A stretch of DNA of 45,003 bases, from contig NZ_JABMKZ010000052.1 in the NCBI RefSeq assembly GCF_013204855.1, positions 1 through 45,003 of the forward strand, written 5' to 3'. Of this stretch, positions 26,570 to 36,424 are shown piece after piece (within the stretch, counting starts at the first letter, position 1; each line of letters opens with the position of its first letter). Below the pieces are notes generated by a model. The model had not been told where the DNA came from. It worked only from the letters and a program-made list of their open reading frames with translations, and did not search any database. The position numbers were made by a program, and so were the translations under genes. Source of the DNA: Paenibacillus alba (GTDB taxonomy: Bacteria; Bacillota; Bacilli; Paenibacillales; NBRC-103111).

Positions 26570-28876
26570 TTACTGTACTTTCACAATGGCCCATTGTTCT
26601 TCAGGCGAACTGGTATAAGGGTTTTGAACAAGTGCACTACCGTCGAGCACACTGCCGTCTTTTACTTCCAGCGCTTTGCCGCTTCTTACATTGGAAAGAC
26701 GATACAAGCCCTTTCCGATAAATTGAATGTTCCATTGTTGGTTCGTCCATTCATGATAAGGCCATTGGTTAATTAAAGCCCCGTCTGCAATTGATCCTCC
26801 TTTCGCACTAAGTGCGTCATCGCTATTCTTGTTCAATATTTTGTATTGCCCGTTGCCTACGCTTTCAACTTTCCATAATTGACTGTTCGCTCCCGTATAC
26901 GGCGCTAGATTAGTATCTGCACCTGAACTCGGCGACCCTCCTGTGATATCTAGCACTTTGTTGCTCTTCAAGTTCACAATTTTGTAGTAAGACGCAGGAA
27001 TGTAGTTATCCGCAATCTTTTGAACTTGCCAAAGTTGGCTGTCGTTTCCGTTATAATCACGTTGATCAGCGGGGTTGCCGTCGCTAGAAGAACCGTTCAA
27101 ATTTTCTAAAACCTTCCCACTATTTACATTTGCGATCTTGAAATAACCATTACCTACGCCGGATATCGTCCATTGCTGGCTTTTGCCTGGGGGGGCTGCA
27201 CTCGTTTCCGTATCGGCCGATTGTATGATAGAAGCACCATTTGTAGTACTTCCGCCCGATACATTTATCGTTTTACCGCTAAGTTTATTGACAAACTTAA
27301 AATTGCCCAAACCTAAATCCTCTATGATCCATTGCTGGTCTGCCGCATCGACGCTTGTTCGCTGAGCTACGGCTGCTCCATCGGTTAAAGCGCTTCCAAC
27401 TCCGAGCGCCTTACCGCTTCCTTTATTAACGATTCGATACACCGCATTCGGATCAAACGTATCGATTCCTGTCGGGGTAGGAACATTGCTGGTAGAAGAG
27501 CCGACTTCCAATTCTTTTGCAGCGGCATAACCGCCTGTCCCCGTATTAGCTTGCAATTTGAAATAGCGAGCTGTTTGGGACGGGAACGTAACCTGTTTCA
27601 TCTTGTAATCACCGTTCCACGTTCCGCTGGCAACCGTGCTAAAGTTCGTTCCGTCTTGGCTGGCAGAGAGGGAATAAGATGTAATTTGTCCGCCAGTTAA
27701 TTTAATAGAAGGTAAATAGTTCAACATATTAATATTGTTATACGTATAGCCTAAATCTAATGTAATGCTTTGCGGTATGGAGGCGGCGGATTGCCATACC
27801 GTTCCATTAAGACTGGCAAATCCATCAATGGCATTATTCGCTACACCGCTGCTGCTTTTGGCTGAGTTTGCTGTAATCGGATGCTCCATCATGATTGGCT
27901 GTGGGGGCAAAGGGGCACGTGAGGCATTCGGCGTCCAAGCCGCGCCAATCTGCGCCAACCGATTCACGACATTGGGATCCAGCGCTCCTTGCCGGTTCGG
28001 GGATACGTTTAAAATGAAATTTGAGTATCTAGACTCCAAAACATTTAAATGGTCATAGACGACGTCCGACACGCTTCTCGGCTCAGAGGTGGTCATAGAC
28101 GAATGCCAGAACCAGCCGCCGGGAAGTAGGGTGGTAGCTTGGCTGGCTGCATACGTATTATTGGCAGGAGCCCAATGCGTTGGTCCTAATGGTTCTTCAA
28201 AACTTACGATATCCGTATCAAATTGCTCACTCTCAGCTTTAACGGTGGTAATCATAATATTAGGCTGAAGGCGCTTCACGAGTTCGCGAATTTCTTGGTA
28301 AGCTACCTGGTTGCCCACTTGCCATGCCCAACCGTCAAAGAACAATACAGGAATTTCCCCGTAATTGGTAAGCAGTTCTGTTAATTGCCCCTTCATAAAA
28401 TCGAGATCCGCTCTGCTAATAATATTTTTATCAATCCCTTGCTGACGGTCCCAAATCGAGTAGTATAAACCTGGCAAAATCCCTTTGGAACGCATAGAAT
28501 CGACATATTGTTTGACGATATCATGCGGATATGAGCTGCTCATCACGTTGTAAGTACCGTATTTCGTTGGCCACAAGGCAAACCCGTCATGGTGTTTGGT
28601 CGTTAACACCGCATATTTCATGCCTGCGGATTGAGCGGCATCAGCCCACTGATCCGTATTCACTGACGTGGGGTTGAAGATAAGCGGGTTTTGTCCTGGA
28701 AGTGCCCATTCCTGATCTGTGTAAGTACCCATATTGTAGTGGATAAACATGCCGAACCGTAAATCAACATAGTTCTTTTGGTTCGTGTACGTGTCGGCGA
28801 AGGCGGGAATTACTGTACCAACTAGCAACGTAAGGCCAAGACTCAGACAGACAAAAAGTTTATTGCCAATCCTCAT
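26570..28876 (-). CDS. Secreted GH29-type alpha-L-fucosidase with lectin domains (copy 1)
   Basis: 768 aa from the ATG at 28876 (GGGAGG upstream, as in the other copy). Signal peptide to about residue 27. Catalytic GH29 domain with FGMFIHYNM, TTKHHDGFALWPTKYG and nucleophile candidate Asp181 in VLFFDGW. It is followed by a discoidin-type domain and two ricin-type trefoils. The catalytic and discoidin parts differ at many positions from copy 2, for example around the probable aglycone side (TVKAESEQFDTDIVSFEEP versus NTVGQPWNAEVVNFEEP). From VPTPTGIDTFDPNAVYRI onward the two are almost identical. The two enzymes may therefore differ in linkage preference but bind the same ligand (inference). 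Confidence 0.92.
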   Translation of the reverse strand: MRIGNKLFVCLSLGLTLLVGTVIPAFADTYTNQKNYVDLRFGMFIHYNMGTYTDQEWALPGQNPLIFNPTSVNTDQWADAAQSAGMKYAVLTTKHHDGFALWPTKYGTYNVMSSSYPHDIVKQYVDSMRSKGILPGLYYSIWDRQQGIDKNIISRADLDFMKGQLTELLTNYGEIPVLFFDGWAWQVGNQVAYQEIRELVKRLQPNIMITTVKAESEQFDTDIVSFEEPLGPTHWAPANNTYAASQATTLLPGGWFWHSSMTTSEPRSVSDVVYDHLNVLESRYSNFILNVSPNRQGALDPNVVNRLAQIGAAWTPNASRAPLPPQPIMMEHPITANSAKSSSGVANNAIDGFASLNGTVWQSAASIPQSITLDLGYTYNNINMLNYLPSIKLTGGQITSYSLSASQDGTNFSTVASGTWNGDYKMKQVTFPSQTARYFKLQANTGTGGYAAAKELEVGSSTSNVPTPTGIDTFDPNAVYRIVNKGSGKALGVGSALTDGAAVAQRTSVDAADQQWIIEDLGLGNFKFVNKLSGKTINVSGGSTTNGASIIQSADTETSAAPPGKSQQWTISGVGNGYFKIANVNSGKVLENLNGSSSDGNPADQRDYNGNDSQLWQVQKIADNYIPASYYKIVNLKSNKVLDITGGSPSSGADTNLAPYTGANSQLWKVESVGNGQYKILNKNSDDALSAKGGSIADGALINQWPYHEWTNQQWNIQFIGKGLYRLSNVRSGKALEVKDGSVLDGSALVQNPYTSSPEEQWAIVKVQ

Positions 28877-29014
28877 TAAAATAACCTCCCATAATATGAT
28901 GATATTGATTTCCATGAATGATTCGAAGGTTCGTGATCTCCCCATCTGTCAGCTTCCAACATTCTCGCGTCGCGGGGGCTTCCGCCATCTCATCACCACT
29001 TCTCCCAAAAAGAA

Positions 29015-29049
29015 GTGCAAGTCTGAAGGAACCCTCACCGAACTTGCAC
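29015..29049 (-). other. Hairpin in the GH95/GH29 spacer, copy at the first pair
   Basis: GTGCAAGT (29015-29022) / ACTTGCAC (29042-29049), the counterpart of 23573-23608. Loop sequences differ but the stem is identical, which points to conserved pairing or recent duplication. Confidence 0.55.
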
Positions 29050-29094
29050 TCATGAAATCTCATAACAATTTTTATTTTCGAATTGTCGAGAAGG

Positions 29095-31860
29095 TTACGG
29101 ACTTACAAACTCGAATTTAACTGCATCTGCATTAACGTAGCTATTGTTCGCATTATTCGTCAACTCTACATAGCCATTCGTTCCCGAGGTGAATGTGAAA
29201 TTCCCCAAAGAAACCCACCCTGGACTCGGTGCAACCTGTTCATTAACGTAAGTTATATGGTTACCTGTGGTATCGTGCACGTTGAACGGAGCATTGGTAG
29301 CCCGATTGGTGGAGCCATTCGGTAACTTGTAGTACACTTTATAGGTACCGGTACTTGGCAAGTTTGGCGTCCATTTTACCTTTTTCGTTCCAGTTCCAGA
29401 TCCTGCATACACATAGTTAGAACCATGAAAATTCGGTAAACTCGTGGATGAGATCCATGAACCCGTGAGTTCGGCGGCTGTATTATCTACAATGACTTCC
29501 GAGCTATTACTCACGTATTTGATTCTCGGGTCCGTGTCCACATTGAGCAATTGATTCTGATAACGCACAATCGGCTTCGTTCCGAAAGGAGAATCGATTT
29601 GCGCAGAGACCAGTTGCCCGTTCGCCCATTCGATGCTGAGCTCGTATCCACCTCTCGCCTTGACCCCTACGATTTTCCCGCTTGTCCATCCAGTTGGTAA
29701 AGAAGGAAGTAGTTCAATTTCACCGGCATGGCTCTGAACGAACAACTCGGGAACATAAGCGCTAATCGTCTGATACTTATTTCTGTTCGGATCTATGGCG
29801 AATAATTTATGGGCCGCAACAGCTTTGTCTGGTTTTCCAAGACGGGCCCACATATACGAATTATCCGGAAGGTAACCTCCAGTCCCGCGCAATTCCAAAG
29901 ATTTATTGGCTGCTGCGAATAAGTCCGGGGTTCCCCGTTTCGTAAGCACATCGCGCAACATTAGGCCAACCAGATGCGAAGCGTGACGATGCGAAGGATC
30001 CTTGCCAGGGTAATCGTTACTCCATTCTTTCAACTCTCCCTGACTTCCAATAGCGAATGGAAGAAGATGAGGGATTGCCACATTAATCCGGTTAATCAAA
30101 TCCAAGTCTGCCGCACTGTTTGGTTGCAAGACGCTTGCGGCTTCAAGCACATCATGGAAGAGTTGGCGGATGAGCGACATATCCATCGTGCTGCCTTGAC
30201 TCACCGCAATCTGAGTCAGATCCGACAGCTTGTATTTATTTTCCGGCGAAGTGGACGGCGAAGTGACGAGATAACCATCCTTATTGGTCACGAGCAGATC
30301 AAGCGCGAATTCCGCCGCTCCCTTCATCAGCGGATAAGCGGTGTTCTGAAGGAACGTTTTATCTTGCGTAAACAGATAATGCTCGTAAACCGCATTCATC
30401 AGCCATATGCCGCTGACTGGCCATAACGCATATTCGTTATCTCCGTTGCCGAGCGTTGCTGTCGTCCATATATCGGAGTAGTGTGAGGACAACCAGCCGT
30501 TAAAGCCGAAATCCACCTGTGCGGTTTGCGTGCCTTTGATCGACATGTTTTTTATCCACTTCCATAGCGGGTCGCCTACTTCAGGCAAGTTAGAGGTTTC
30601 AATATTGGCATAAAACTTTTCCACATTTTCATTTAGAAAATGGTTGGAAAACGTCACGGGCTTCCACTCAGGGTTCCACATGCCATAACCATTACGGGGT
30701 ACATCGTTCCCGCGGGATGACGAGATCAATTCATAGCGGGAGTATTGATAGGTTTTGATATTTTCTAACCCGACACCCGTGTTTCCGTTTACCTCCACCC
30801 AAAGTCTACGGAATAGTTCCCTGTAGTCGTTCAAATGTGCGTTCAGGAGATCATTGTACGATTTCGCGAACGCCGCATTCATCGTAGCGCTTACAATTGG
30901 TGCGGGGTCATTCCCGCCTTGACTCGGATTCGGAAGCGTGAATGGATCCTTGTAACTAGTTGCGCTGGAGTAAGTAAGAATAATTTCATTGGCGCCCTGG
31001 ATGTTCAAATTACCGTTAACCGGAGTAATGCTTCCACCGGTGGTTTTCGCCCTCAGCCGAGCGTCGAATGTTATGCCTCTTCCTGGCGCCCAGAGGGAAT
31101 CATATCCAAAATTATAGGGCGCCGTTCCCGTCATGGTAATCTCATTCCCGGAAGACTGAACGGCAGCATGACCCGTCATCTCGGTTGGATACGTCAACTT
31201 GGCTGTCATGCTCATCGGTTTGTTCTCGTCATTTGAAATCCGCATCATAACGACGTTATCCGGATAATTGGCAAATACTTCTCGGGTATACGTCGTCGTG
31301 CCGACCTTATATTTCGTGGTGACCGTAGCCCGATCCAGATCAAGCACACGGGAATAGCCCGTAAATCCTGCCGTGCCCGGCACGTCGAGCACCATCTTGC
31401 CAAGTGGAAGGTATACGGCACCGCCTTCAAATTTCCCCCACATGCCTTTTGCCGCGGTTTCTGCCGCCTTCAACTTCGCTTCCCTATAAGTGACGCTAGT
31501 CGCCGTATCCGCTTCCGCCAGCAAACTGCGAGTCTGCTCCAGAGCCGTACGTCGGTTAGGGTTAGAATCGTTAACAGGCTCGCCGGACCAGAAGGTTTTA
31601 TCGTTAAGCTGCAACGTGTCCGATGCGACTCCACCAGCTACTCTTGCTCCGATACGGCCATTGCCGACGACTGTGCCAGTAACATCGTTTCCGCTCGCTT
31701 CTGTTGCCCATGTATATTTTAACTGATCCCAATTTCCAGCTTTTTGTTCAGGCAGGAACGTGGATCCGGAAATCGCATTAGACTTCTGTGGAATAGCGCC
31801 GCTTACAAGCAATGTTCCTACCAATAAAGCGGCAAATAGCATCTTTCTATTTTTGAGCAT
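29095..31860 (-). CDS. Secreted GH95-type alpha-L-fucosidase with golvesin-like C-terminal domain (copy 1)
   Basis: 921 aa from the ATG at 31860, with AAAGGAGG seven bases upstream; the longer frame to 31887 would include this ribosome binding site. Signal peptide MLKNRKMLFAALLVGTLLVS to about residue 29. GH95 layout as in copy 2, with the same catalytic signatures (HFLNENVE, SPSTSPE, DPSHRHASHL). The N-terminal and barrel regions are clearly diverged from copy 2, whereas everything after ELFVQSHAGEIELLPSLPT is almost identical, including the golvesin-like domain. It is the first gene of the fucosidase transcript; the shared-type promoter at 32005-32073 lies in its leader region. Confidence 0.92.
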   Translation of the reverse strand: MLKNRKMLFAALLVGTLLVSGAIPQKSNAISGSTFLPEQKAGNWDQLKYTWATEASGNDVTGTVVGNGRIGARVAGGVASDTLQLNDKTFWSGEPVNDSNPNRRTALEQTRSLLAEADTATSVTYREAKLKAAETAAKGMWGKFEGGAVYLPLGKMVLDVPGTAGFTGYSRVLDLDRATVTTKYKVGTTTYTREVFANYPDNVVMMRISNDENKPMSMTAKLTYPTEMTGHAAVQSSGNEITMTGTAPYNFGYDSLWAPGRGITFDARLRAKTTGGSITPVNGNLNIQGANEIILTYSSATSYKDPFTLPNPSQGGNDPAPIVSATMNAAFAKSYNDLLNAHLNDYRELFRRLWVEVNGNTGVGLENIKTYQYSRYELISSSRGNDVPRNGYGMWNPEWKPVTFSNHFLNENVEKFYANIETSNLPEVGDPLWKWIKNMSIKGTQTAQVDFGFNGWLSSHYSDIWTTATLGNGDNEYALWPVSGIWLMNAVYEHYLFTQDKTFLQNTAYPLMKGAAEFALDLLVTNKDGYLVTSPSTSPENKYKLSDLTQIAVSQGSTMDMSLIRQLFHDVLEAASVLQPNSAADLDLINRINVAIPHLLPFAIGSQGELKEWSNDYPGKDPSHRHASHLVGLMLRDVLTKRGTPDLFAAANKSLELRGTGGYLPDNSYMWARLGKPDKAVAAHKLFAIDPNRNKYQTISAYVPELFVQSHAGEIELLPSLPTGWTSGKIVGVKARGGYELSIEWANGQLVSAQIDSPFGTKPIVRYQNQLLNVDTDPRIKYVSNSSEVIVDNTAAELTGSWISSTSLPNFHGSNYVYAGSGTGTKKVKWTPNLPSTGTYKVYYKLPNGSTNRATNAPFNVHDTTGNHITYVNEQVAPSPGWVSLGNFTFTSGTNGYVELTNNANNSYVNADAVKFEFVSP

Positions 31861-32004
31861 ACATGTTCCTCCTTTGAACTTTCCCATCTTTTACGTAAGC
31901 GCTTCCACTTTTATGGCTTCTTTTTCATCTCTCCTCCCAAATAATGAAGAATCAGCTTAAATGATCATTTGTTTGTTCACCTCGCTTAACTTCCGTGTAC
32001 CTTC

Positions 32005-32073
32005 ACTTTAATGGATAAGTGTACCAGCATAAATGGGTAAAACCGTGTAAAAACAGTGAAATCCTTTGATCTT
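32005..32073 (-). promoter_or_regulatory. Promoter of the GH95/GH29 cluster, copy C of the shared element
   Basis: Minus strand: AAGATCAAAGGATTTCACTG (start 32073, identical to copies A and B) to 32051, then TTTACCCATTT (32031-32041), a weak -35 TTTATG (32028-32033), a 17-bp spacer and TAAAGT (32005-32010). The start codon is 145 bp downstream. The leader contains AAGCGCTTCC near 31895, which resembles half of a catabolite-repression site but is incomplete. Confidence 0.72.
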
Positions 32074-32278
32074 ACTTTATGCTCATAACAAAAACAGCTT
32101 CGCCGCCCTGAGAGATGAGCTTCTTCAAAGCGACAAATCCTGTTAAGAGAACTGTAGGACGCTATATTGTCAAATAGCAGGGATACTAGGGTCATAGCGG
32201 AATTACAGTAGGACCATCGAATCAAGGTCATGCAAATATAGGCAGTACAGTGCTGCCTGCAAGCGGTTAGCGGCTTCG

Positions 32279-34639
32279 TTAATGCTTCGTTGTAAACGGA
32301 CTGGCCGGAAGACCCGCCTGATTGAACAAATTAGGATTTTGAGGTGCCTTACTGTACGCATAACGCACGTACACCGGGGATGGAACAGAAGCGGATGTTA
32401 CCTCGATGGTGTTGTTTGACTGATTGATCGTCGCCGCAGCCGATGTGAAGATCCCATTCGCACCCGCAATCTCAAACTCTTTCAGGGTGCCGCCGCTCGT
32501 CTGTCCGTATACGTCTTTGATCATGAGGCCGCCGCCGAGTGAGTTCGCTTCAAACTCAACAATCATTTTGTTACCGTTTATGGTTGCGTTCTTGAATAAC
32601 GGACCTGTGAACACGACCGAGGACTGACCCAGAATCATATTCTTTGCCATCAAAGACATACGCTTGCCGACCGTATCTTTGCCGGGCGGATGAATGTTCG
32701 TAGATGTTTGATGGTCGGTGTCTAATGTAACGACCATACCGATTTGTGATGGATTGGTTACATTCTTCAACGCAAGTCGTTGAGCTTCACGCACAGCCGT
32801 GAAATCGGAGACCGTGTAACGCGCCAACTGCGCATAGAAAAAGGGCAGATCGGCTTCCGCCCATTGCTTCCGCCAATCATTGATTAAGGTAGGAAAGGCT
32901 TCCGTATACATGGTTCCTCGCTGGTAGTCATTCTCCCCTTGAAACCATAATACCCCGGCTATTTTATACTTAGTTATCGGGGCTATATGATTATTATAAA
33001 TGACTCCATCATTTGCCGTGTAATTCGGCGAGTCGTTTTCCGATGTGCTGCGAATCCATTTCGTAATATCAGTGCCGCCCCAGGCAGTCGATATAAGGCC
33101 GATGGGGACATTCGGATTTTCTTGCAACAGTTGGTCTGCAAAAAATAGGCCGATCAGAGACAGCTCCTTGTTATTATTTTCAGATAAGCTCAACCACGAG
33201 TTGCTGCTGTCTCTAAACGGAACATTGAAACGAGCTTCGCTCGCAGCGATGCTAGCTAGAGTGAAGTGTTTAATCATTGGGTTCGTGGGAAGGGAGGGGT
33301 AGTATGTCGGGTTACTCGCCGAATTGGAATATCTCCAAGCCATGTTGGACTGTCCTGCAAGTACGAATACGTCGCCCACATACACGCCTTCAATCGTCTT
33401 CGTATTGCCGCCGCCTGCAATTGTAAGCTTGTATGGCCCTCCTGCAGGCAGTGGGGATAATGAGGCATCCCAATTCCCGTTGGCATCAACTACTGCGTTC
33501 TGTTGTGACATGGAACTTCCATTGCTTAAGCTAACGTTAAGTTGTACCCCAGCAACTCCTTTTCCCCAAATGACATGGTTTTTGTTGCGCTGCAGCACCA
33601 TATTTGTCGTGAAGAAATTAGGCAGTGTGATCCCTGTTTCTCCATTCGGAACCAAAACAACTTCAAACTTCGAGTTATCTCCGTTATCTACGGTTGACTG
33701 AATAAATTGGGTTGCACTCGTTTGGGATGCACCGGGTATACTGATCTCCTTGCCGCTATTGCTGTTCAGCAGCTGATAATGACCTCCGCCGAGGTCATCC
33801 AATTTCCATTCATCATCAGCCGCAATCCCTGCCGTGTAAGACCTTTGGATAATTTTGGCTCCATCGGAAGTAGAATAGCCCCAAACCGCAAGCGCTTTGC
33901 CGCTGTTTTGGTTAATAATCTTGACATATCCTCCGTCTAATTTAACTACGTTCCAAAGCTGACTAGACGAGCCATTATACGGTTTTTGAATAACCCGAGC
34001 GAGATCGCTCGAACTGTTTCCCTCCACATCAAGCGCCATGCCTGAGTGGACGACAACAAATTTGTAAGCCGGTGGAGATACTTGTTTGATCAGAAATTTC
34101 TGATTATCTATGTTTGTTTTACTCAATTGAGTCAACGGAGTCCCGGCCATTTGACTTTCGTCTGGAATATTGAGCGCTTTGCCGCTGTTTCGGTTAATCA
34201 GTTGATAATATCCCGATTCTGCGTCCGTTATCAGCCATTCATCATTTGCAACACCCCCGGGGGCATACGTAGTTTGAACAACGCTGGCATTGTTGGAGGT
34301 GGAAGCATCCATAACACTTAACGCTTTGCCGCTATTCTTGTTGATGACTTTATAGTAGTTGCCGTCCAGATTCGTAATTTCCCACTTCGCTTCGTCCATG
34401 CTGGCATCCGACCCTTGAATAACCGGCGTGCCTTCTTGGGTATCGGATGTCCCCGATACGCCGATGGCTAAGCCGCTTTGTTTCGCTGTAATGGTGTAGG
34501 TCTCTCCGGAGATAATCCCGGCTGTGGCGGCGTGCGCTTTTCCCGCTGTTCCAAATAATGGGGAGACCAACGCGCACAATAAACTTGCCGCAATACCCGC
34601 TGCAAATAGGCTGATTTTACTTTTCCTGATTCCCGCCAT
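32279..34639 (-). CDS. Secreted sialate-O-acetylesterase-type enzyme with N-terminal ricin-type lectin domains
   Basis: 786 aa; ATG with AGGAGG nine bases upstream. Signal peptide to about residue 37 (KAHA). Residues about 40-335 form two ricin-type beta-trefoils with QxW-like motifs (AKW, DEW, SQLW, DEW). Then an Ig-like segment (FTTNMVLQRNKNHVIWGKGV) and the SASA esterase domain: VFVLAGQSNMAW (nucleophile Ser), STAWGGTDI, LWFQGENDY and NIHPPGK (His). The family removes O-acetyl groups from sialic acid or from plant and microbial polysaccharides. In this locus it would expose acetylated sugars to the fucosidases. Its leader shares a promoter with the sugar-binding protein gene. It ends at 32279; no strong terminator is seen, only a weak GGCAG/CTGCC hairpin at 32241-32257. 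Confidence 0.88.
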   Translation of the reverse strand: MAGIRKSKISLFAAGIAASLLCALVSPLFGTAGKAHAATAGIISGETYTITAKQSGLAIGVSGTSDTQEGTPVIQGSDASMDEAKWEITNLDGNYYKVINKNSGKALSVMDASTSNNASVVQTTYAPGGVANDEWLITDAESGYYQLINRNSGKALNIPDESQMAGTPLTQLSKTNIDNQKFLIKQVSPPAYKFVVVHSGMALDVEGNSSSDLARVIQKPYNGSSSQLWNVVKLDGGYVKIINQNSGKALAVWGYSTSDGAKIIQRSYTAGIAADDEWKLDDLGGGHYQLLNSNSGKEISIPGASQTSATQFIQSTVDNGDNSKFEVVLVPNGETGITLPNFFTTNMVLQRNKNHVIWGKGVAGVQLNVSLSNGSSMSQQNAVVDANGNWDASLSPLPAGGPYKLTIAGGGNTKTIEGVYVGDVFVLAGQSNMAWRYSNSASNPTYYPSLPTNPMIKHFTLASIAASEARFNVPFRDSSNSWLSLSENNNKELSLIGLFFADQLLQENPNVPIGLISTAWGGTDITKWIRSTSENDSPNYTANDGVIYNNHIAPITKYKIAGVLWFQGENDYQRGTMYTEAFPTLINDWRKQWAEADLPFFYAQLARYTVSDFTAVREAQRLALKNVTNPSQIGMVVTLDTDHQTSTNIHPPGKDTVGKRMSLMAKNMILGQSSVVFTGPLFKNATINGNKMIVEFEANSLGGGLMIKDVYGQTSGGTLKEFEIAGANGIFTSAAATINQSNNTIEVTSASVPSPVYVRYAYSKAPQNPNLFNQAGLPASPFTTKH

Positions 34640-34784
34640 AGATAACTTCCTCCTTTTGTAATTGCTGAGTCACGAAAACGTCTAAAAATCGAGTCTGTCA
34701 TGCCGTTTGAGGACGTTGCCGGAGTCATGAGTGCGTTTCAGATATAACTGTAAGCGTTTACAACATAAGAATCATCCCCCCCAC

Positions 34785-34870
34785 ACAAAAGTATTTGGAT
34801 ACATTTAAAATGATACAAACAAAGATCGTGCAAGCAAATGGCATAATCTTATATGTTTGTGTGTTTTTCT
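34785..34870 (-). promoter_or_regulatory. Promoter/operator of the esterase gene
   Basis: Minus strand: AGAAAAACAC (34861-34870), then AACATATAAGATTATGCCAT (34838-34857), TTATGCCATTT (34836-34846), 20 bp, TATCAT (-10, 34810-34815), then AATGTATCCAAATAC and TTTTGTGTGGGGG. The arrangement and much of the sequence match the sugar-binding protein promoter (15363-15423), with identical spacing. Confidence 0.7.
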
Positions 34871-34872
34871 AT

Positions 34873-34899
34873 GGATAATCCCTGACAACGGGGTTATCC
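34873..34899 (-). terminator. Hairpin upstream of the esterase promoter
   Basis: GGATAATCCC (34873-34882) / GGGGTTATCC (34890-34899), a 10-bp stem with one wobble pair. It marks the right border of the locus. From here to 35230 I see no gene, only A/T-rich sequence. Confidence 0.45.
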
Positions 34900-35230
34900 T
34901 AGATTACTTCAAAAGCTCAACTTGACAATCTATTACAGGTTTTCGGTCATGATGAAATGTTCGATTTAATGAAGATTACTCACGAGAATACCTAAATGGA
35001 GATTCGTTAATAGCTCAATATCGTTTCGAAATTGATAATATAAGGGATTTTCTTTTTATCCGTTTTAATTATAGGGACTTTCTTGTCGCCTACACGATTT
35101 GCAAAGGGGGCAATCGCTGTTTATTAAAGATATTTGCTTTTATGTAGTTAGTGATAGTTTTGGAATTCTGATATTTGAACATAGTAAATCCAGTTAATTA
35201 TTGTAGCCGTCATCATTTCATGTCGGCTGA

Positions 35231-36418
35231 CTAATAGCTCTTCTTTCTTGAGTTGGCGTATTTTCCTGCGAGTAGTCCTTTCGTTCTTGGATAGTGCCGG
35301 TCTTTACGGACGGGAAGTAGATTGCGTTTGATTTCATCAACAATTGCAACCATTCGTGCCTTTCGCTCCTGGTCACTCTTCTCTAGAATGAAATGAATGA
35401 GATCCTTTTTCATAATGCCTATAGCAATATTTTTGTTTATGGCCATAACGTGTTTACCGTCATGTCCTTTTTCTTGTTCCAGTTCCATTTGTGCTTCGAG
35501 CATGATGTCATTCATAATGTTGCAGAGATAGATCGTGGCATAAATATCCTGTTCTAACAAGATCGGCTTTGTACCTATGAAATTCTCAATGCCAAGTTTG
35601 TTTTTAAGGTCATCATAGGCGGTTTCTAGATCCAAACGCATGCTGTAGAGCTCACCAATTTCTTTTGTTGAGAATTCTTCAGGAATGATGTTCGTTGCCA
35701 GATATTCGTATTCACCACTTTGCAGCAATACACGCACAACCTAAGATGTATGCTACCTGCTTTCATCAGTTTATCTGCGGTAGAAGTGTCTCTATGTGGA
35801 TGAATTCTAGTCTTGTCAAATACAATCTCAACTAGGCAATCATCACTTTCCATTTGTTTTTGTTCTCGCTTGAAGGTGGTAGCTTACAATCTGACCAGAA
35901 ATTTTTGTCGCCGATCCATCAGATCGATAAAAAATTCAGCAGACGGGTAACCTCGATCGAAAATAATCACACAAGGATGGATGCCAATCACTTTGGCCAT
36001 ATTTTCAATATGTAGGAGTGCCTGCTCCCGCTCACTAAACTTCCAACGATTAATGCTACAGTCAACGATCATTTTGTTGATCGTATCGTACAAACAGGAA
36101 ATGCCCAACTGAGCCTGTGGCTTTACATTTGTTTTTGAAGCATTCCCAAACAGGATTCAATTTTAGCCGCTGCTTTAAATAGCCAACTTTAGATATAGTC
36201 TCTTTTAAAGCCAGCAATTTTTTGAGACTTTGCAATTCCATGTGAAGTGTTCTTCCTTTTCTGAATAGTACGCTGAGCATCAAGTTATCCAATGACATTT
36301 TTCTAATACAAGTGAAGTGAGTTTCTTTCAATGCTCTACACAAATTAACAAAGGCAGACGTTTTTGCGTAAATCATGTCTTCAGAGATACGAGATTCTGA
36401 ATTTCTTACTACACTCAC
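35231..36418 (-). pseudogene. IS4-family transposase, broken into several frames
   Basis: Three minus-strand pieces give a transposase in order: 36062-36418 (N-terminal part, SLDNLMLSVLFRKGRTLHME), 35884-36108 (DCSINRWKFSEREQALLHIE, and IIFDRGYPSAEFFIDLM) and 35231-35737 (C-terminal part). The last keeps the IS4-type signature Y-x2-R-x3-E-x6-K exactly (YSMRLDLETAYDDLK). At least two frameshifts and a stop near 35884 separate the pieces, so it cannot make a transposase. I found no clear terminal inverted repeats. Its presence next to the locus border suggests insertion-related rearrangement. Confidence 0.85.
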
Positions 36419-36424
36419 CCCGTT

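Noticed and set aside
31895..31910. Possible catabolite-repression (cre) site AAGCGCTTCC before GH95 copy 1
   Set aside because: Only part of the expected palindrome is present, so I do not call it a site; it is mentioned in the promoter entry.
32170..32278. Coding-like scrap on the plus strand (GPSNQGHANIGSTVLPAS)
   Set aside because: Too short, with stops on both sides and no recognised family.
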